64,000 bases of DNA from assembly GCF_009688945.1 (NCBI RefSeq), contig NZ_AP021874.1, positions 806,001 to 870,000 of the forward strand, written 5' to 3'. The stretch is from Desulfosarcina alkanivorans. GTDB taxonomy: Bacteria > Desulfobacterota > Desulfobacteria > Desulfobacterales > Desulfosarcinaceae. The notes under the pieces were generated by a model that saw only the letters and a list, made by a program, of their open reading frames with translations, did no database searches and was not told where the DNA came from. Both the position numbers and the translations under genes were made by a program. Each line of letters opens with the position of its first letter. The stretch's first letter is position 1. Below, piece by piece: positions 20,403-31,400 of the stretch.

Positions 20403-22268
20403 ATGCCGCTCCTTTTAGAGAACCTGATCGCCATCGACCGCATGCAAACGCTTTTCGATGCTTTTTATAACGCCACAAACATCGGGGCCGCGATTATCTC
20501 GCTGGACGGCAAAATTCTGGTCAGTTCGGGGTGGCAGATCATCTGTAGAGAATTTCATCGCCGGAATCCTGAATCAGAAAAAATGTGTGTCCAGAGCGAT
20601 ACCCGTGTCTATAAAAAAATGATGTGCGGCAGGGGGCAGGCGGTTTATCGCTGCCCCCACGGTCTTATCGACGCAGCCATTCCGATCGTTATCAACGATC
20701 GTCACATGGGCAGCCTCTTCACCGGTCAATTCCTCTTCGAAGCCCCCGATGCAGAAACGCTTGAACGGTTTAAAAGACAGGCCTCCAAATGGGGATTTGA
20801 TCGAGATGCGTACATGGCCGCCTTGTCGGCGGTTCCAATTGTTCCGGAAGATCGGGTTGAGTCAATTCTCCATTATCTGAAGCAACTTTCAGAATTGATA
20901 GGAGAAATGGGACTGGCCCATATTGAGCTCGAAGTGCGTAAGAATACCATTCTTGATACCAACGCCGCGCTTAAACGTGAAACCCGGCGGAGGTTGAGAG
21001 AAACCCAAAAATATGCCCAGATTCTTGAGGGAAATCCCATCCCCACCTTTGTCATCGATGCCGACAGCAAGATCACCCACTGGAACCGGGCCTGCGAAAT
21101 GCTGACCGGCATCCCGGCAGCCGATATGATCGGCACCGGCAACCATCGTGAAGCCTTTTATGTCCGACGGCGCGAATTGATGGCCGACCTGATTGTCAGG
21201 AGGGCGGGCACCTATGATTTTTCCATGCTTTACGGAGGGAAATTTAAAGGTTCCCAATTGATAAAAAATGGTTACGAAGGTGAGGAATTCTTTCCCAAAC
21301 TTGGAGAGAACGGGAAATGGCTGTTTTTTACCGCGGCCCCACTTAAAGATGACCACGGCAATGTCATCGGTGCCATCGAAACGATTCAGGACATTACCGA
21401 CCGAAGACTGGCAGATCAGGCGTTGCGCACCAGCGAGGCGCGCTACCACCAGCTTTTTGAATTTGCCAATGATGCCATTTTTATTCTCAAGAACGAGTCG
21501 ATTGTCGATTGCAACCGCAAAGCCCTGGACCTGTTCAAGAGTTCCCGACAGGAAATGCTTGGCTTGTCACCCCTCGATCTTTCGACCAGGACCCAGACCG
21601 ACGGCGTGTTGTCAAAAGATGAAGCCAGTCGAAAATTGGAATTGCTGCTTCACGATGTTCCCCAATTTTTCGAATGGCGATTAAAGAGAAAGGATGGGTC
21701 GCAATTTGATGCGGAGGTCAGCCTGACTCGATTTTACATCACCGGCACCCCCCATGGACTGGCCATCATTCGTGATATCACCGGTCGCAAAAAAATGATC
21801 CAAGCGCTGGAGGACCGCCAACGCGCATTGGATGATAAGACAAGCTATCTTGAAAAGGTCAACCAGGCCCTGAAAGCCTCGCTTGATCATCGAGAGGTTG
21901 AAAAACGAGCGGTGGAAGAAAGTATGCTGGTTATTTTGAAACGTTTCGTCTTTCCGTATATCGAAGAACTGGGTGGATGCCAACTCAGCACGGATGCCAA
22001 AGCCTACGTGAATATCATCGAGACGAACCTGAAAGACATTGTTTCTCGATTTTCCCAAACCGTTTTTTCCAAATACCTCAATTTTACCCCCACTGAAGTT
22101 CGCATTGCCGATTTTATCCGTGGTGGCAAGAACTCCAAAGAAATTGCCCAACTGCTGGGACTGTCCCCCAGTTCAGTTCAATGGCATCGTAAAAACATCA
22201 GGGAAAAACTGGGTTTGACCAACAAAAAGGTGAACCTGTATACCTATCTGATTTCATTGGCTGAATAA
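20403..22268 (+). CDS. PocR-PAS-PAS-LuxR sensor/transcription regulator
   Basis: A 621-residue cytoplasmic regulator. Residues about 5-175 form a PocR-type ligand-binding domain (RMQTLFDAFYNATNIGAAI...CVQSDTRVYKKM...YRCPHGLIDAAIPI), with conserved Cys residues in CVQSD and YRCPHG. Two PAS domains follow (about 200-340 and 355-470), then a short coiled coil. The C terminus is a LuxR-type helix-turn-helix (LNFTPTEVRIADFIRGGKNSKEIAQLLGLSP...WHRKNIREKLGL). The start is uncertain: in-frame ATG at 20313 and TTG at 20274 also exist. Its C-terminal 120 residues resemble those of the regulator at the right end of the window. Confidence 0.85.
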   Translation: MPLLLENLIAIDRMQTLFDAFYNATNIGAAIISLDGKILVSSGWQIICREFHRRNPESEKMCVQSDTRVYKKMMCGRGQAVYRCPHGLIDAAIPIVINDRHMGSLFTGQFLFEAPDAETLERFKRQASKWGFDRDAYMAALSAVPIVPEDRVESILHYLKQLSELIGEMGLAHIELEVRKNTILDTNAALKRETRRRLRETQKYAQILEGNPIPTFVIDADSKITHWNRACEMLTGIPAADMIGTGNHREAFYVRRRELMADLIVRRAGTYDFSMLYGGKFKGSQLIKNGYEGEEFFPKLGENGKWLFFTAAPLKDDHGNVIGAIETIQDITDRRLADQALRTSEARYHQLFEFANDAIFILKNESIVDCNRKALDLFKSSRQEMLGLSPLDLSTRTQTDGVLSKDEASRKLELLLHDVPQFFEWRLKRKDGSQFDAEVSLTRFYITGTPHGLAIIRDITGRKKMIQALEDRQRALDDKTSYLEKVNQALKASLDHREVEKRAVEESMLVILKRFVFPYIEELGGCQLSTDAKAYVNIIETNLKDIVSRFSQTVFSKYLNFTPTEVRIADFIRGGKNSKEIAQLLGLSPSSVQWHRKNIREKLGLTNKKVNLYTYLISLAE

Positions 22269-22485
22269 TTTTTCGAACCCGTCGGAAATGCGACTCTTTA
22301 CGAGTGCATCCATATTAATTATCCTCGCCCTTTAAACAAAAAGGGTGTTTTTACCCCCCAATACCCCCCTTATTATTCATCGTTAAGGATTCATCTCAGG
22401 CGTCGATACCACCAACTGAATACAAAAATGAAGAATTCTGCAGCGTTTTCAAATCATTTAATCCGATCCCCAAGGAGCCTGACAA

Positions 22486-24489
22486 ATGAAAATCAATTTA
22501 CAATCCATATCTTCAAAGCTGATTCTGGGCGGCGTGACCGTTGTCCTGATTCCTTTAATCATCGTGGGTTATCTTTCCTTCTCTAAATCTGAGACAGCGC
22601 TTCAGGCGGTGTCGATGAATCAGGCCCAGGGCATTGCATCGGACCTTGCACGATTGACACAAAACATCCTTGAATCTGAAAAAAATACCGCGGCGGCCAT
22701 GGCCGGTCAAAAACAGATCATGGATCTGGCCGAGTCGGTCCATGTGTCGGGACTGGAGGTCTCCAACAATCAATCCGCAACTTTTTTCAAGTCGCTGAAG
22801 CGGCAGTTTTCAAAAATGGGAAATCATTACCAAGGCGTTTATATCACTGATGCCAAAGGCCAGATTTTTACAGGTGTTCTCGAAAGTGGCGACGTTTATG
22901 AGGGCATCAACATTGCCAACCGTGATTTTTTCCAGAAGGCAAAAAACAGCAGCCAGGCAATAATCAGCGAGATGACCATCAGCAAAGCCACGGGAAAACC
23001 GATCGTGATGGCATGTTCGCCGATCAAGTCCGGTGGTGGTGCGTTTTTAGGGGTATTGGGGACGGTGATCAAAGCGGATTATTTCACCAGCCTGGTCGCC
23101 AAACGTAAAATTGGGCAGACCGGTTATGGATACATGATTGACCAGAAAGGTCTCATTCTGGCACATCCAAAAACCGAGCATGTTCTCAAACTTGATGTTT
23201 CCGGCATCGGTGAGATGGCCGAGATCAACAAAAACATGATGGCCGGTGATACCGGCGTCGAAGAATACACCTTCAAGGGAGTCAGTAAAATCGCGGGGTT
23301 CGCCCCGGTAGGTGTCAACGGCTGGTCCATCGGCGCCACCCAGGATCAGGCTGAATTCCTCGCCGCATCGTTTTCCATCCGCAATTCCAACATCGTGGTC
23401 GCCCTCCTTGCCGGCTTGATTACCGGCATCGTTGTCCTGTTTGCCGCCCGCTCCATCGTCCGCCCAGTCAATGCTGCCGTGGCCGGTCTCAAGGACATCG
23501 CCCAGGGTGAAGGTGACCTGACCATGCGACTTGAAGCTGTCAGCCGGGACGAGGTCGGCGAACTGGCCCGCTGGTTCAACGTCTTCATCGAAAAACTGCA
23601 GGGCATCATCAGGGATATTGCCGGCGGTGTGGAAACCCTCTCGTCATCCTCTACGGAGCTTTCCGCCATATCCGAACAGATGACCCAGGGCATTGAAAAT
23701 GTGTCCGACAAGTCCAACACCGTATCCGCCGCATCCGAAGAGATGAGCGCCAACATGAATAATGTGGCCGCAGCCATGGAGCAAAGTACCACCAACACCA
23801 ACATGGTGGCCACGGCATCCGAAGAGATGTCCGCCACCATCGACGAGATTGCCCGGAATGCAGAAAAAGCACGGGGCATCTCCGATGAGGCGGCGAACAA
23901 GGCATCCACCGCATCGACGAACATGGATCAACTGGGAACCGCGGCCAAATCCATCGGCAAGGTCATCGAGACCATCACCGATATTTCCGAACAGGTCAAC
24001 CTGCTGGCCCTCAATGCCACCATTGAGGCGGCCCGTGCGGGTGAAGCCGGAAAGGGCTTTGCGGTCGTGGCCAACGAGATCAAGGAACTGGCCAAACAGA
24101 CCGCCGCCGCCACCCAGGACATCAAGGGTAAGATCGAAAGCATTCAGGGGACCACGTCAACCACAGTCGCTCAGATCGCTGAAATTACCGGGGTTATTAC
24201 CGATGTCAACGACGTGGTGGGCACCATCGCCACCGCGGTCGAACAGCAATCGGCAGCCACCAAAGAGATCGTCACCAATGTGGCCCAGGCGTCACAGGGG
24301 ATCCAGGAGGTCAACGAAAACGTTAACCAGAGCTCTTCGGTATCCGTTGAAATTTCAAAAGATATTGCCGGTGTGAGCGTGTCCATGAATGAGATGTCCA
24401 CCAGTAGCAGCCAGGTCAACCTCAGCGCCAGGGAGTTGTCCCAGCTTTCGGAGAACCTCAAACAGTTGGTAGACCAGTTCAAGATATGA
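22486..24489 (+). CDS. Methyl-accepting chemotaxis protein with periplasmic Cache domain
   Basis: A 667-residue chemoreceptor. The first membrane segment lies near residues 12-32; a periplasmic dCache-type domain follows to about 285 ([39 protein letters not shown]). The second membrane segment (about 304-324) leads into HAMP (about 325-380) and the signalling domain. The tip sequence [20 protein letters not shown] is canonical. AAGGAG precedes the ATG. No che genes are nearby, so it must signal to a distant array. The ligand is unknown. Confidence 0.95.
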   Translation: MKINLQSISSKLILGGVTVVLIPLIIVGYLSFSKSETALQAVSMNQAQGIASDLARLTQNILESEKNTAAAMAGQKQIMDLAESVHVSGLEVSNNQSATFFKSLKRQFSKMGNHYQGVYITDAKGQIFTGVLESGDVYEGINIANRDFFQKAKNSSQAIISEMTISKATGKPIVMACSPIKSGGGAFLGVLGTVIKADYFTSLVAKRKIGQTGYGYMIDQKGLILAHPKTEHVLKLDVSGIGEMAEINKNMMAGDTGVEEYTFKGVSKIAGFAPVGVNGWSIGATQDQAEFLAASFSIRNSNIVVALLAGLITGIVVLFAARSIVRPVNAAVAGLKDIAQGEGDLTMRLEAVSRDEVGELARWFNVFIEKLQGIIRDIAGGVETLSSSSTELSAISEQMTQGIENVSDKSNTVSAASEEMSANMNNVAAAMEQSTTNTNMVATASEEMSATIDEIARNAEKARGISDEAANKASTASTNMDQLGTAAKSIGKVIETITDISEQVNLLALNATIEAARAGEAGKGFAVVANEIKELAKQTAAATQDIKGKIESIQGTTSTTVAQIAEITGVITDVNDVVGTIATAVEQQSAATKEIVTNVAQASQGIQEVNENVNQSSSVSVEISKDIAGVSVSMNEMSTSSSQVNLSARELSQLSENLKQLVDQFKI

Positions 24490-24499
24490 TTTGCTGCGA

Positions 24500-24540
24500 A
24501 GGCAGCGGGAACCTTGCCCGGTTCCCGCTGCCTGTTATTT
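24500..24540 (+). terminator. Intrinsic terminator of the chemoreceptor gene
   Basis: AGGCAGCGGGAACC (24500-24513) and GGTTCCCGCTGCCT (24520-24533) form a perfect 14-base stem with a six-base loop, starting ten bases after the stop codon. The tail GTTATTTTG is moderately T-rich. Confidence 0.8.
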
Positions 24541-24672
24541 TGTCCTCCACGGGGGTGTTGTCGGCCTGGCGGTCCCTGCACTACGGGGAACAAACTCCCC
24601 GGTCCCACATGTCATCTGCCCAAGTTGCCACCCAAAAGAGCGTCATCTGTCCCCAAAAAATTTATCGGTTGC

Positions 24673-25404
24673 TCAAGCGGAGGAACCGGGCAGCTCATTT
24701 TCATCGATGACGCTGTTTTTCAACACCCCGATCCCTTCGATTTCCACTTCAACCGTGTCGCCGTGAGTGATGGGCCCCACGCCGGAAGGGGTGCCGGTGA
24801 GGATGATGTCGCCGGGCATCAGGGTGAAATTTTTGGAAACGAAGGCGATGATCTCGGGTATTTTGAATATCATCTGGCGGGTATTGCCTTCCTGGACCGT
24901 CTTTCCGTTCAGCCGGCAGCAGATGTCCAGGTTATGCGGGTCCGGCATGTCAGCGGCCAGAACCACCCGGGGGCCGATCGGACCGAAGGTGTCGAAGGAT
25001 TTACCGCGGGACCAACCGGTGCGGTCCCCGTTCTGGATGTTTCGCTGGCTGATATCGTTCATGCAGGTGTAGCCCAGAACAACGTCCATGGCCGCTTCGA
25101 CGGCGACATTTTTGCAGCGGTCCCTGATGATCAGCGCCAGTTCCGCCTCGTAGTCGGTGCGCAGGGTCTTGAATCCGTATTCCCTGATGAATTTTGGGAT
25201 GACGATGGGGTCTTCCGGGCCGACAAGGACATTGGGCGTCTTGGGAAAAAGCAGGGGCTCGCTGGGCACCTCATCGGTAAACCCCTTTACCTTGACCGAA
25301 ACGCTTTCGGCAATGTGGGCCCGATAGTTCAGTCCCAAAGCAATCAGCTTGGTTGGGTTGATGGAGACGGTGTCACGGCTGTTTTTAATGGGTAGATTGA
25401 TCAT
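24673..25404 (-). CDS. Fumarylacetoacetate hydrolase family protein
   Basis: 243 residues with the FAH fold: LIALGLNYRAHI, the metal-binding Glu pair in DYEAELALI, MNDISQRNIQ, GKSFDTFGPIGP and TGTPSGVGP. Members hydrolyse C-C bonds of beta-diketo acids, or hydrate, decarboxylate or isomerise related keto acids, using Mg2+ or Mn2+. The start codon overlaps the last 20 bases of the large synthase gene, so the two are very probably cotranscribed and coupled. That suggests, without proving, a role acting on a polyketide-type intermediate or product. Confidence 0.88.
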   Translation of the reverse strand: MINLPIKNSRDTVSINPTKLIALGLNYRAHIAESVSVKVKGFTDEVPSEPLLFPKTPNVLVGPEDPIVIPKFIREYGFKTLRTDYEAELALIIRDRCKNVAVEAAMDVVLGYTCMNDISQRNIQNGDRTGWSRGKSFDTFGPIGPRVVLAADMPDPHNLDICCRLNGKTVQEGNTRQMIFKIPEIIAFVSKNFTLMPGDIILTGTPSGVGPITHGDTVEVEIEGIGVLKNSVIDENELPGSSA

Positions 25405-28400
25405 TGTTTGTGTCTTTAATAACAGATGGTAATACGTTGTTTTGAAAGGCATGGATGAGGGTTTCATCGATGGTGGCTTCGTAGCCGGTCAGGGTGGCCA
25501 CCACCTGCTGGTCATCATCGAGGAAGGTGAAATCGGCAATCATCTTGCGGTGACTGAGCGTGGTTACGGTCATCACTGCCGTTACCCCCGTTGACGGGAA
25601 CGACGGGCGATACTGGCGGTAGGCCCGGGCATAACTGGGCAGGCATACCTTGCCGGTCTGCTCGAAGCTCCAGAGGATGGCCATCTGAAAGGCCCCGTCC
25701 AACACCATGGGGTCCGCCATCCAGCGATCCCGGATGGGATCCTGCATCCACGCCTCGGGTTTGGGCGCGTTGGCCAGCCGGGCCGTCAGGCCGTGGTCGC
25801 TATAGTCGTCAATGGCCTTGATGGCACGCAGGTGGTCACCGTGAAAGAGGATATTCGTATAGACGCTGTCCAGATCCTTTGGATAGGCCCGGTTGCCGTT
25901 TTTGCCGTTGCCCGTGTAAACCGGCGCATCGGGCAGCCGGTCCACCAGAAGCGCCCGTGCCCGGGAATGGATTACATCCTTACCGTTTTTCACACCGTTT
26001 CTCAGTTCGACATCCACCTGCCAGGCATGGTCGGTTTTTTTGGCTTTACCGGCCATGAGGCGGACCAACTTGTGCTCCTGTTCGATACGGATGCCGCTCA
26101 GCAACCGGAAATCGTCGATGCCGTGCAACAAAAACCCGGGATTTTCCTTCAGGGCGCCGTGGCCGATCCATTCGGAGATCAGGGCAAAAGGCACCACCGG
26201 CTTGCCGCCGATGATATGGGAGGCCAGCACCGGATAGCGATGAAGGTCAAGTTCCCGGCGTTCCAGCAAGGCCAGGGGGGGGGCGGCGGGCAGGTCCGGC
26301 CGCTCGTCGGCCTCGGTGGTCAGCATGCTGCCGATGAGCACTTCCACGGGGCTGGGATCACCGTTTTGCATTTCCGCGACCATCATACGGGCGCCGGTTT
26401 CGATCGGAATCAGGCCGATCTCCATGTTATCAAAGGCTTTTTTAAGGGCCGGGGTCACCATGCCGCCGTCCCACGGCCCCCAGTTGATGGCCGTGACGCG
26501 GCATCCGGGGCGCTGCATGGATTCCACCCGGGCCATCTTGTTGAGCGCTTCGTTGGCCATGGCATAGTCGCACTGGCCAGTGTTTCCCGTGCGCGCGCTG
26601 ACCGATGAAAACAGGATCATGTGGCGAAGGGATGTCGCGCCAAAGACCGCCAGCAGGTTTTTCAGGCCGTCAACCTTGGTGGCATACACCTGGCGGAACT
26701 GCTCGACGGTTTTGTCCACAATCAATCGGTCGTGAAGCACGCCGGCGCCGTGAACCAGGCCGGTGGTGGGGCCCATCTGGCTGTGAATGGCGTCAACGGC
26801 CGCCTTCAGGCTGTCCCGATCGGTCACGTCGGCGCAGTAATAAATGGCGTTGACACCGGATGCCTTGAGCGCTTCCATCGTCCGGGTGATGGCCAGGTTG
26901 GCCGTTTGCCTGCGGTATTCCGCTTCCAGCGCTCTGGGTGTCGGCGTGGTCTCGGTAAAGGCATGCCGGACGATGGCTTTTTTCATGGCCGCTTCACCGT
27001 CTGCCTCCCGAAGCCAGGCGGGTATGGCAAACGGGGGGGCCGAGCGACCGATCAGGGCCACTGATGCACCGCTGGTGCGAGCCAGGGCCAGGGCACAAGC
27101 AGCCGTTACCCCGCGTGCACCGCCGGTAACCACGACCACATCGGTATGGTCCAGCCGGATCGGTCCGTCGACGGTCTGGGTTGGAACCGGCTTCAGCGTC
27201 ACGCGGCGATCCGGGTTCAACCCGATTTCCACCGGATCGTGATCGCAGACGGTCAGCAGTTCGGCAACAACCTGCCGGCAAGCCTCGTCGGGGGCCGAAA
27301 AGTCAGGCGCCAGGTCTATGGCCCGGCAGACCACCGAATCCCATTCCAGGGAGGCGGTTTTGGCCAGGCCGGCAAGGGCCCCCTGTTCCGGATCGGTAAA
27401 GGCGTTTCCCGTGAACCCGAAGGCGCCGTCCATGCCGGTGATTACGGCAAACAGCGCATCGCCGCCGGTCGATGCCTTGCGCAGTTCCGGTGCGGCATGT
27501 TTGGCCGCCAGAAACGCGCTTTCCGGATCGGTGGGGCCCCATATGATCAAGCCAGCCATACCCTCATATTGCGATGGGGTGTCCACCGCGGTGGAAGAAA
27601 GCAGGCGCGCTGCAATGCGGTTTTCCGCCAACCGGCTGACCGTGGTTTGCCCAATGGCGCGGTCGTCTGCCATGACGCCGATCCAGCGGTGCGGATCGAT
27701 GTGCACGGCACGGCCGCTAGATTTGGGCGAGGCAATCATATCGATGATCTGGCGAGGGACGGTGTCTGAAGGATCGGTCTGCGGATGAGGGTCGGATGCC
27801 GGCGAATGGCCGGCGGTATCCTGCGACGGCTTCGGGGTGCCGGCGCACAGGAACGCTCCGATCTGTCCGAGGGTTTTCAGTGTGCCGACCATGTCCGGGG
27901 TGACCTGGGGCAGGTGGGGCATGCGTTCTTCCATGGCGGACAGAATCTCGACCCGCTTGATGGAATCGATGCCCAGGTCCGCCTCGATGTCCATGTCCAT
28001 GCCCAGCATCTCTTCGGGATACCCGGTCAGCTCGGAAACGATGGACACCAGGGTGCGTTGAACCGTTTGTGAATCGTCGGCGGACGGTTCACCTGCCGCG
28101 GCCTGCGGGGCAGCGGCCGTGGCGCCGGCGCACAGGAACGCTCCGATCTGTCCGAGGGTTTTCAGTGTGCCGACCATGTCCGGGGTGACCTGGGGCAGGT
28201 GGGGCATGCGTTCTTCCATGGCGGACAGAATCTCGACCCGCTTGATGGAATCGATGCCCAGGTCCGCCTCGATGTCCATGTCCATGCCCAGCATCTCTTC
28301 GGGATACCCGGTCAGCTCGGAAACGATGGACACCAGGGTGCGTTGAACCGTTTGTGAATCGTCGGCGGACGGTTCACCTGCCGCGGCCTGCGGGGCAGCG

Positions 28401-31400
28401 GCCGTGGCGCCGGCGCTCAGGAACGCTCCGATCTGTCCGAGGGTTTTCAGTGTGCCGACCATGTCCGGGGTGACCTGGGGCAGGTGGGGCATGCGTTCTT
28501 CCATGGCGGACAGAATCTCGACCCGCTTGATGGAATCGATGCCCAGGTCCGCCTCGATGTCCATGTCCATGCCCAGCATCTCTTCGGGATACCCGGTCAG
28601 TTCGGAAACGATGGACACCAGGGTGTTGGTGATGGCCTCCGGGGCAGTGGCCGGTGTCCCATTGGGGAAGACCGGTGCCGGTGGTTGCCGGGTTTCGGGC
28701 GAATCGTCTGCTTCAGAGGCCGGAGCAGCAGGGACCGGGGCAACCGGGGGAGGGGCAACGGCGGTTGAAGGGGAGTGGCTCGCACCCTGCGCCGGTGGGG
28801 TGGCTGTCGGTTCCGTAGTCACCGCCGGCGGTTGGGCGTCCGTGGCAGCCGGTAGAGGATGACCCGGCGCGATGCCCACGAGCATCCGGGTGCTGGCCAT
28901 CATTTCCTGCAGGGTTCTGCTGGCCTGTGCCTGGGTTTCCAGAAATGTCTGATGGGCACGGGCCGTCTGCTGCTGAAGGGACTGGATCGATTCCAGGCCC
29001 TTTTGGACGATGGCCAATGCCTCGTTCATATGGGTTCCGGCAGCCGGCTTGATGGGACGCTGCGGGGCAACCGTGTTGGCCGGGGGTGTTGCCGGTCTGT
29101 TTCCGTTCATGGGTTTTCGTGTGTCCGCGGTCGAGGGGGATTGAGGCCTGGCTGGTGTTGATACAGCCTTGGAGGCACGATCCACGGTCGGGGGCATGAC
29201 CGTCGGCCCGGCGATGGGGGACCGCTTCTTTTTCCGGGGCGTCCGGTAGTTGGCCCCGGACAGCGGAACCACCATTTTCTGAGGCCGCGGCGCCGGAAGC
29301 GCATTTTCCCAGCGGTTGAGGTCCACGTCAACACCCAGGGCAGCCAGGTGGCCGATGGCATGGGCAAGATCCATGATGCCGGAATTTTTGCCGCAAGACC
29401 GGTCAAGGGCGATAACCGTGGCATCCCTGTCTTTGAGGATTGCCCGAACGAGCCCGGACAGCACCGCTTTGGGCCCCACCTCGACGAATGTGCGCACACC
29501 GGCGTCGTACAGGTGCTCGACGATCGGTTGAAACTGAACGGACGATGTCAGCTGCCGGCCGAGCAGCTTGGCGGCCTGTGACGGGTCGGACGGGTAGGGC
29601 ACGCCCGTCACGTTGGCGTAAACCGGCGTTTTGGTGGGGGTGAACGTCGCCCCACCCACGATTCGGGAAAACGGTTTTTTAGCCCCTTCCACCAATGGGC
29701 TGTGAAACGCGGCCGCCACCGGCAGCCGGATGGCCCGGTATCCTTTTTGTGCGCATGCTGCCTCAGCCGACTCGATGGCCTCGGTCGTTCCGGACAATAC
29801 CCCCTGCTCGGGGCTGTTGATGTTGGCCAGGACCACGCCGGGAATCGCTTCGACCATTGCCGCCAACCGGTCAACGGGCGCTTTTACCGCCAGCATGGAG
29901 CCCGCATCGCCGTCCTTTCCGGCATCGGCCATCATGCGGCCGCGGGTGACGCTCAGGTTCAGGAGGGTGTTCCGGTCGATCCACCCGGCAGCGTAAAGTG
30001 CCGGCAGTTCTCCGTAGCTGTGCCCGCAGGTGGCGTCCGGCCGCAGGTTGAACTCATCGAGCACCGAAAGCATGGCCAGGCTGATCGCGCCGATGGCGGG
30101 CTGGGCCACATCGGTGCGGCGAAGGTCGTCCGCCTGTTTCGAGTCGTCGGAAAACGCCGGGCGCGGAAAAATGATTTCTCCCAGGGACGGTGTCCGGTCA
30201 AACTGGCTGCTGGCCGTTTCAACGGCCTCCATGGCGCCTGGAAAGCAGCAGGCCAGGTCCCTGCCCATATGCGGATACTGGCTTCCCTGGCCGGGAAACA
30301 TGAATGCGATTTTTCCGGTCGTCCGCTGTTTTGCACTATAGTAGATGCCCTGAGCGGTTAACACCGTCGATTCGCCCCCGCCGACCAGATCAATGGCCGA
30401 TTGAAAGCGCTCCTGCAGGATTTTGCGGTCAAGGGTGGTGTCCACGACCATGATCAGCCGGCATGGATGGCTGGCGGAAAAACGGGTTCGCGTCTCCCTT
30501 GCGGTGCGGGAGAACTGCAGCGGGTCGACGGCCTCTTCGAAACGGGCCCCCATTTGCCGAATGCTGTCTGTGACGGTCCGGGCATCCGGACCCGAGAATG
30601 CCAGGATCTCTATCGATCCATCCCAGGCGATCTCTTTTTTATCGCTCTGGTATTCTTCGAGCACCACGTGGAAATTGCTGCCGCCAAAACCAAAGGAACT
30701 GACACCGCCGCGCCGCGGGTGGTCCTTGGTCGACAACCAGGGGCGGGGGGAGGTGTTCAGGTAAAAGGGACTGGATTCAATACCCAGTTTCGGATCGGGG
30801 TTGTCCGCCTTGATGGTGGGGGGCAGTACCTTGTTGTATAGGGAGAGTGCCGATTTGATCAGCCCGGCGGAACCGGCCGCCGCTTTGGTATGGCCGATCA
30901 TCGATTTGACCGACCCCAGGGCACAGCGGTTGCCGTTGGGGTTTACCGCGCCGAACACCGTTTTCAGGGCGGTGAATTCCATTTCGTCTCCCACCCGGGT
31001 ACCGGTGCCGTGGGCTTCAACCAGTTCCACCGTATCCGGTCGAATACCGGCATTGCGGTAAGCTTCCAGCAGGGCACGGGCCTGCCCCTCCGGGCGCGGC
31101 GCATAGATGCTTTGCGATTTGCCGTCGCTGGAGGAACCGATGCCGCGAATGAGGGCATAGATGCGGTCGCCGTCACGCTCGGCATCGTCGAGCCGTTTCA
31201 ACACCAGAATACCGATGCCTTCCCCCAGCACCGTGCCGTCCGCATCTGCGGAAAAGGGGCGGGCGTCCCCGCTGTGGGACAACACACCGGTTTTGGAGAA
31301 GCACATGTGCATGAAAATATCATTGATCGTATCGACACCGCCGGTGACCACCATATTGCTTTTGCCGGTATGCAGTTCCATCAGTCCCAGGTGAAGGGCG

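Noticed and set aside
27839..28625. Regular 285-base repeats considered as a CRISPR or satellite array
   Set aside because: They are in frame with, and encode, three acyl carrier domains; there are no unique spacers.
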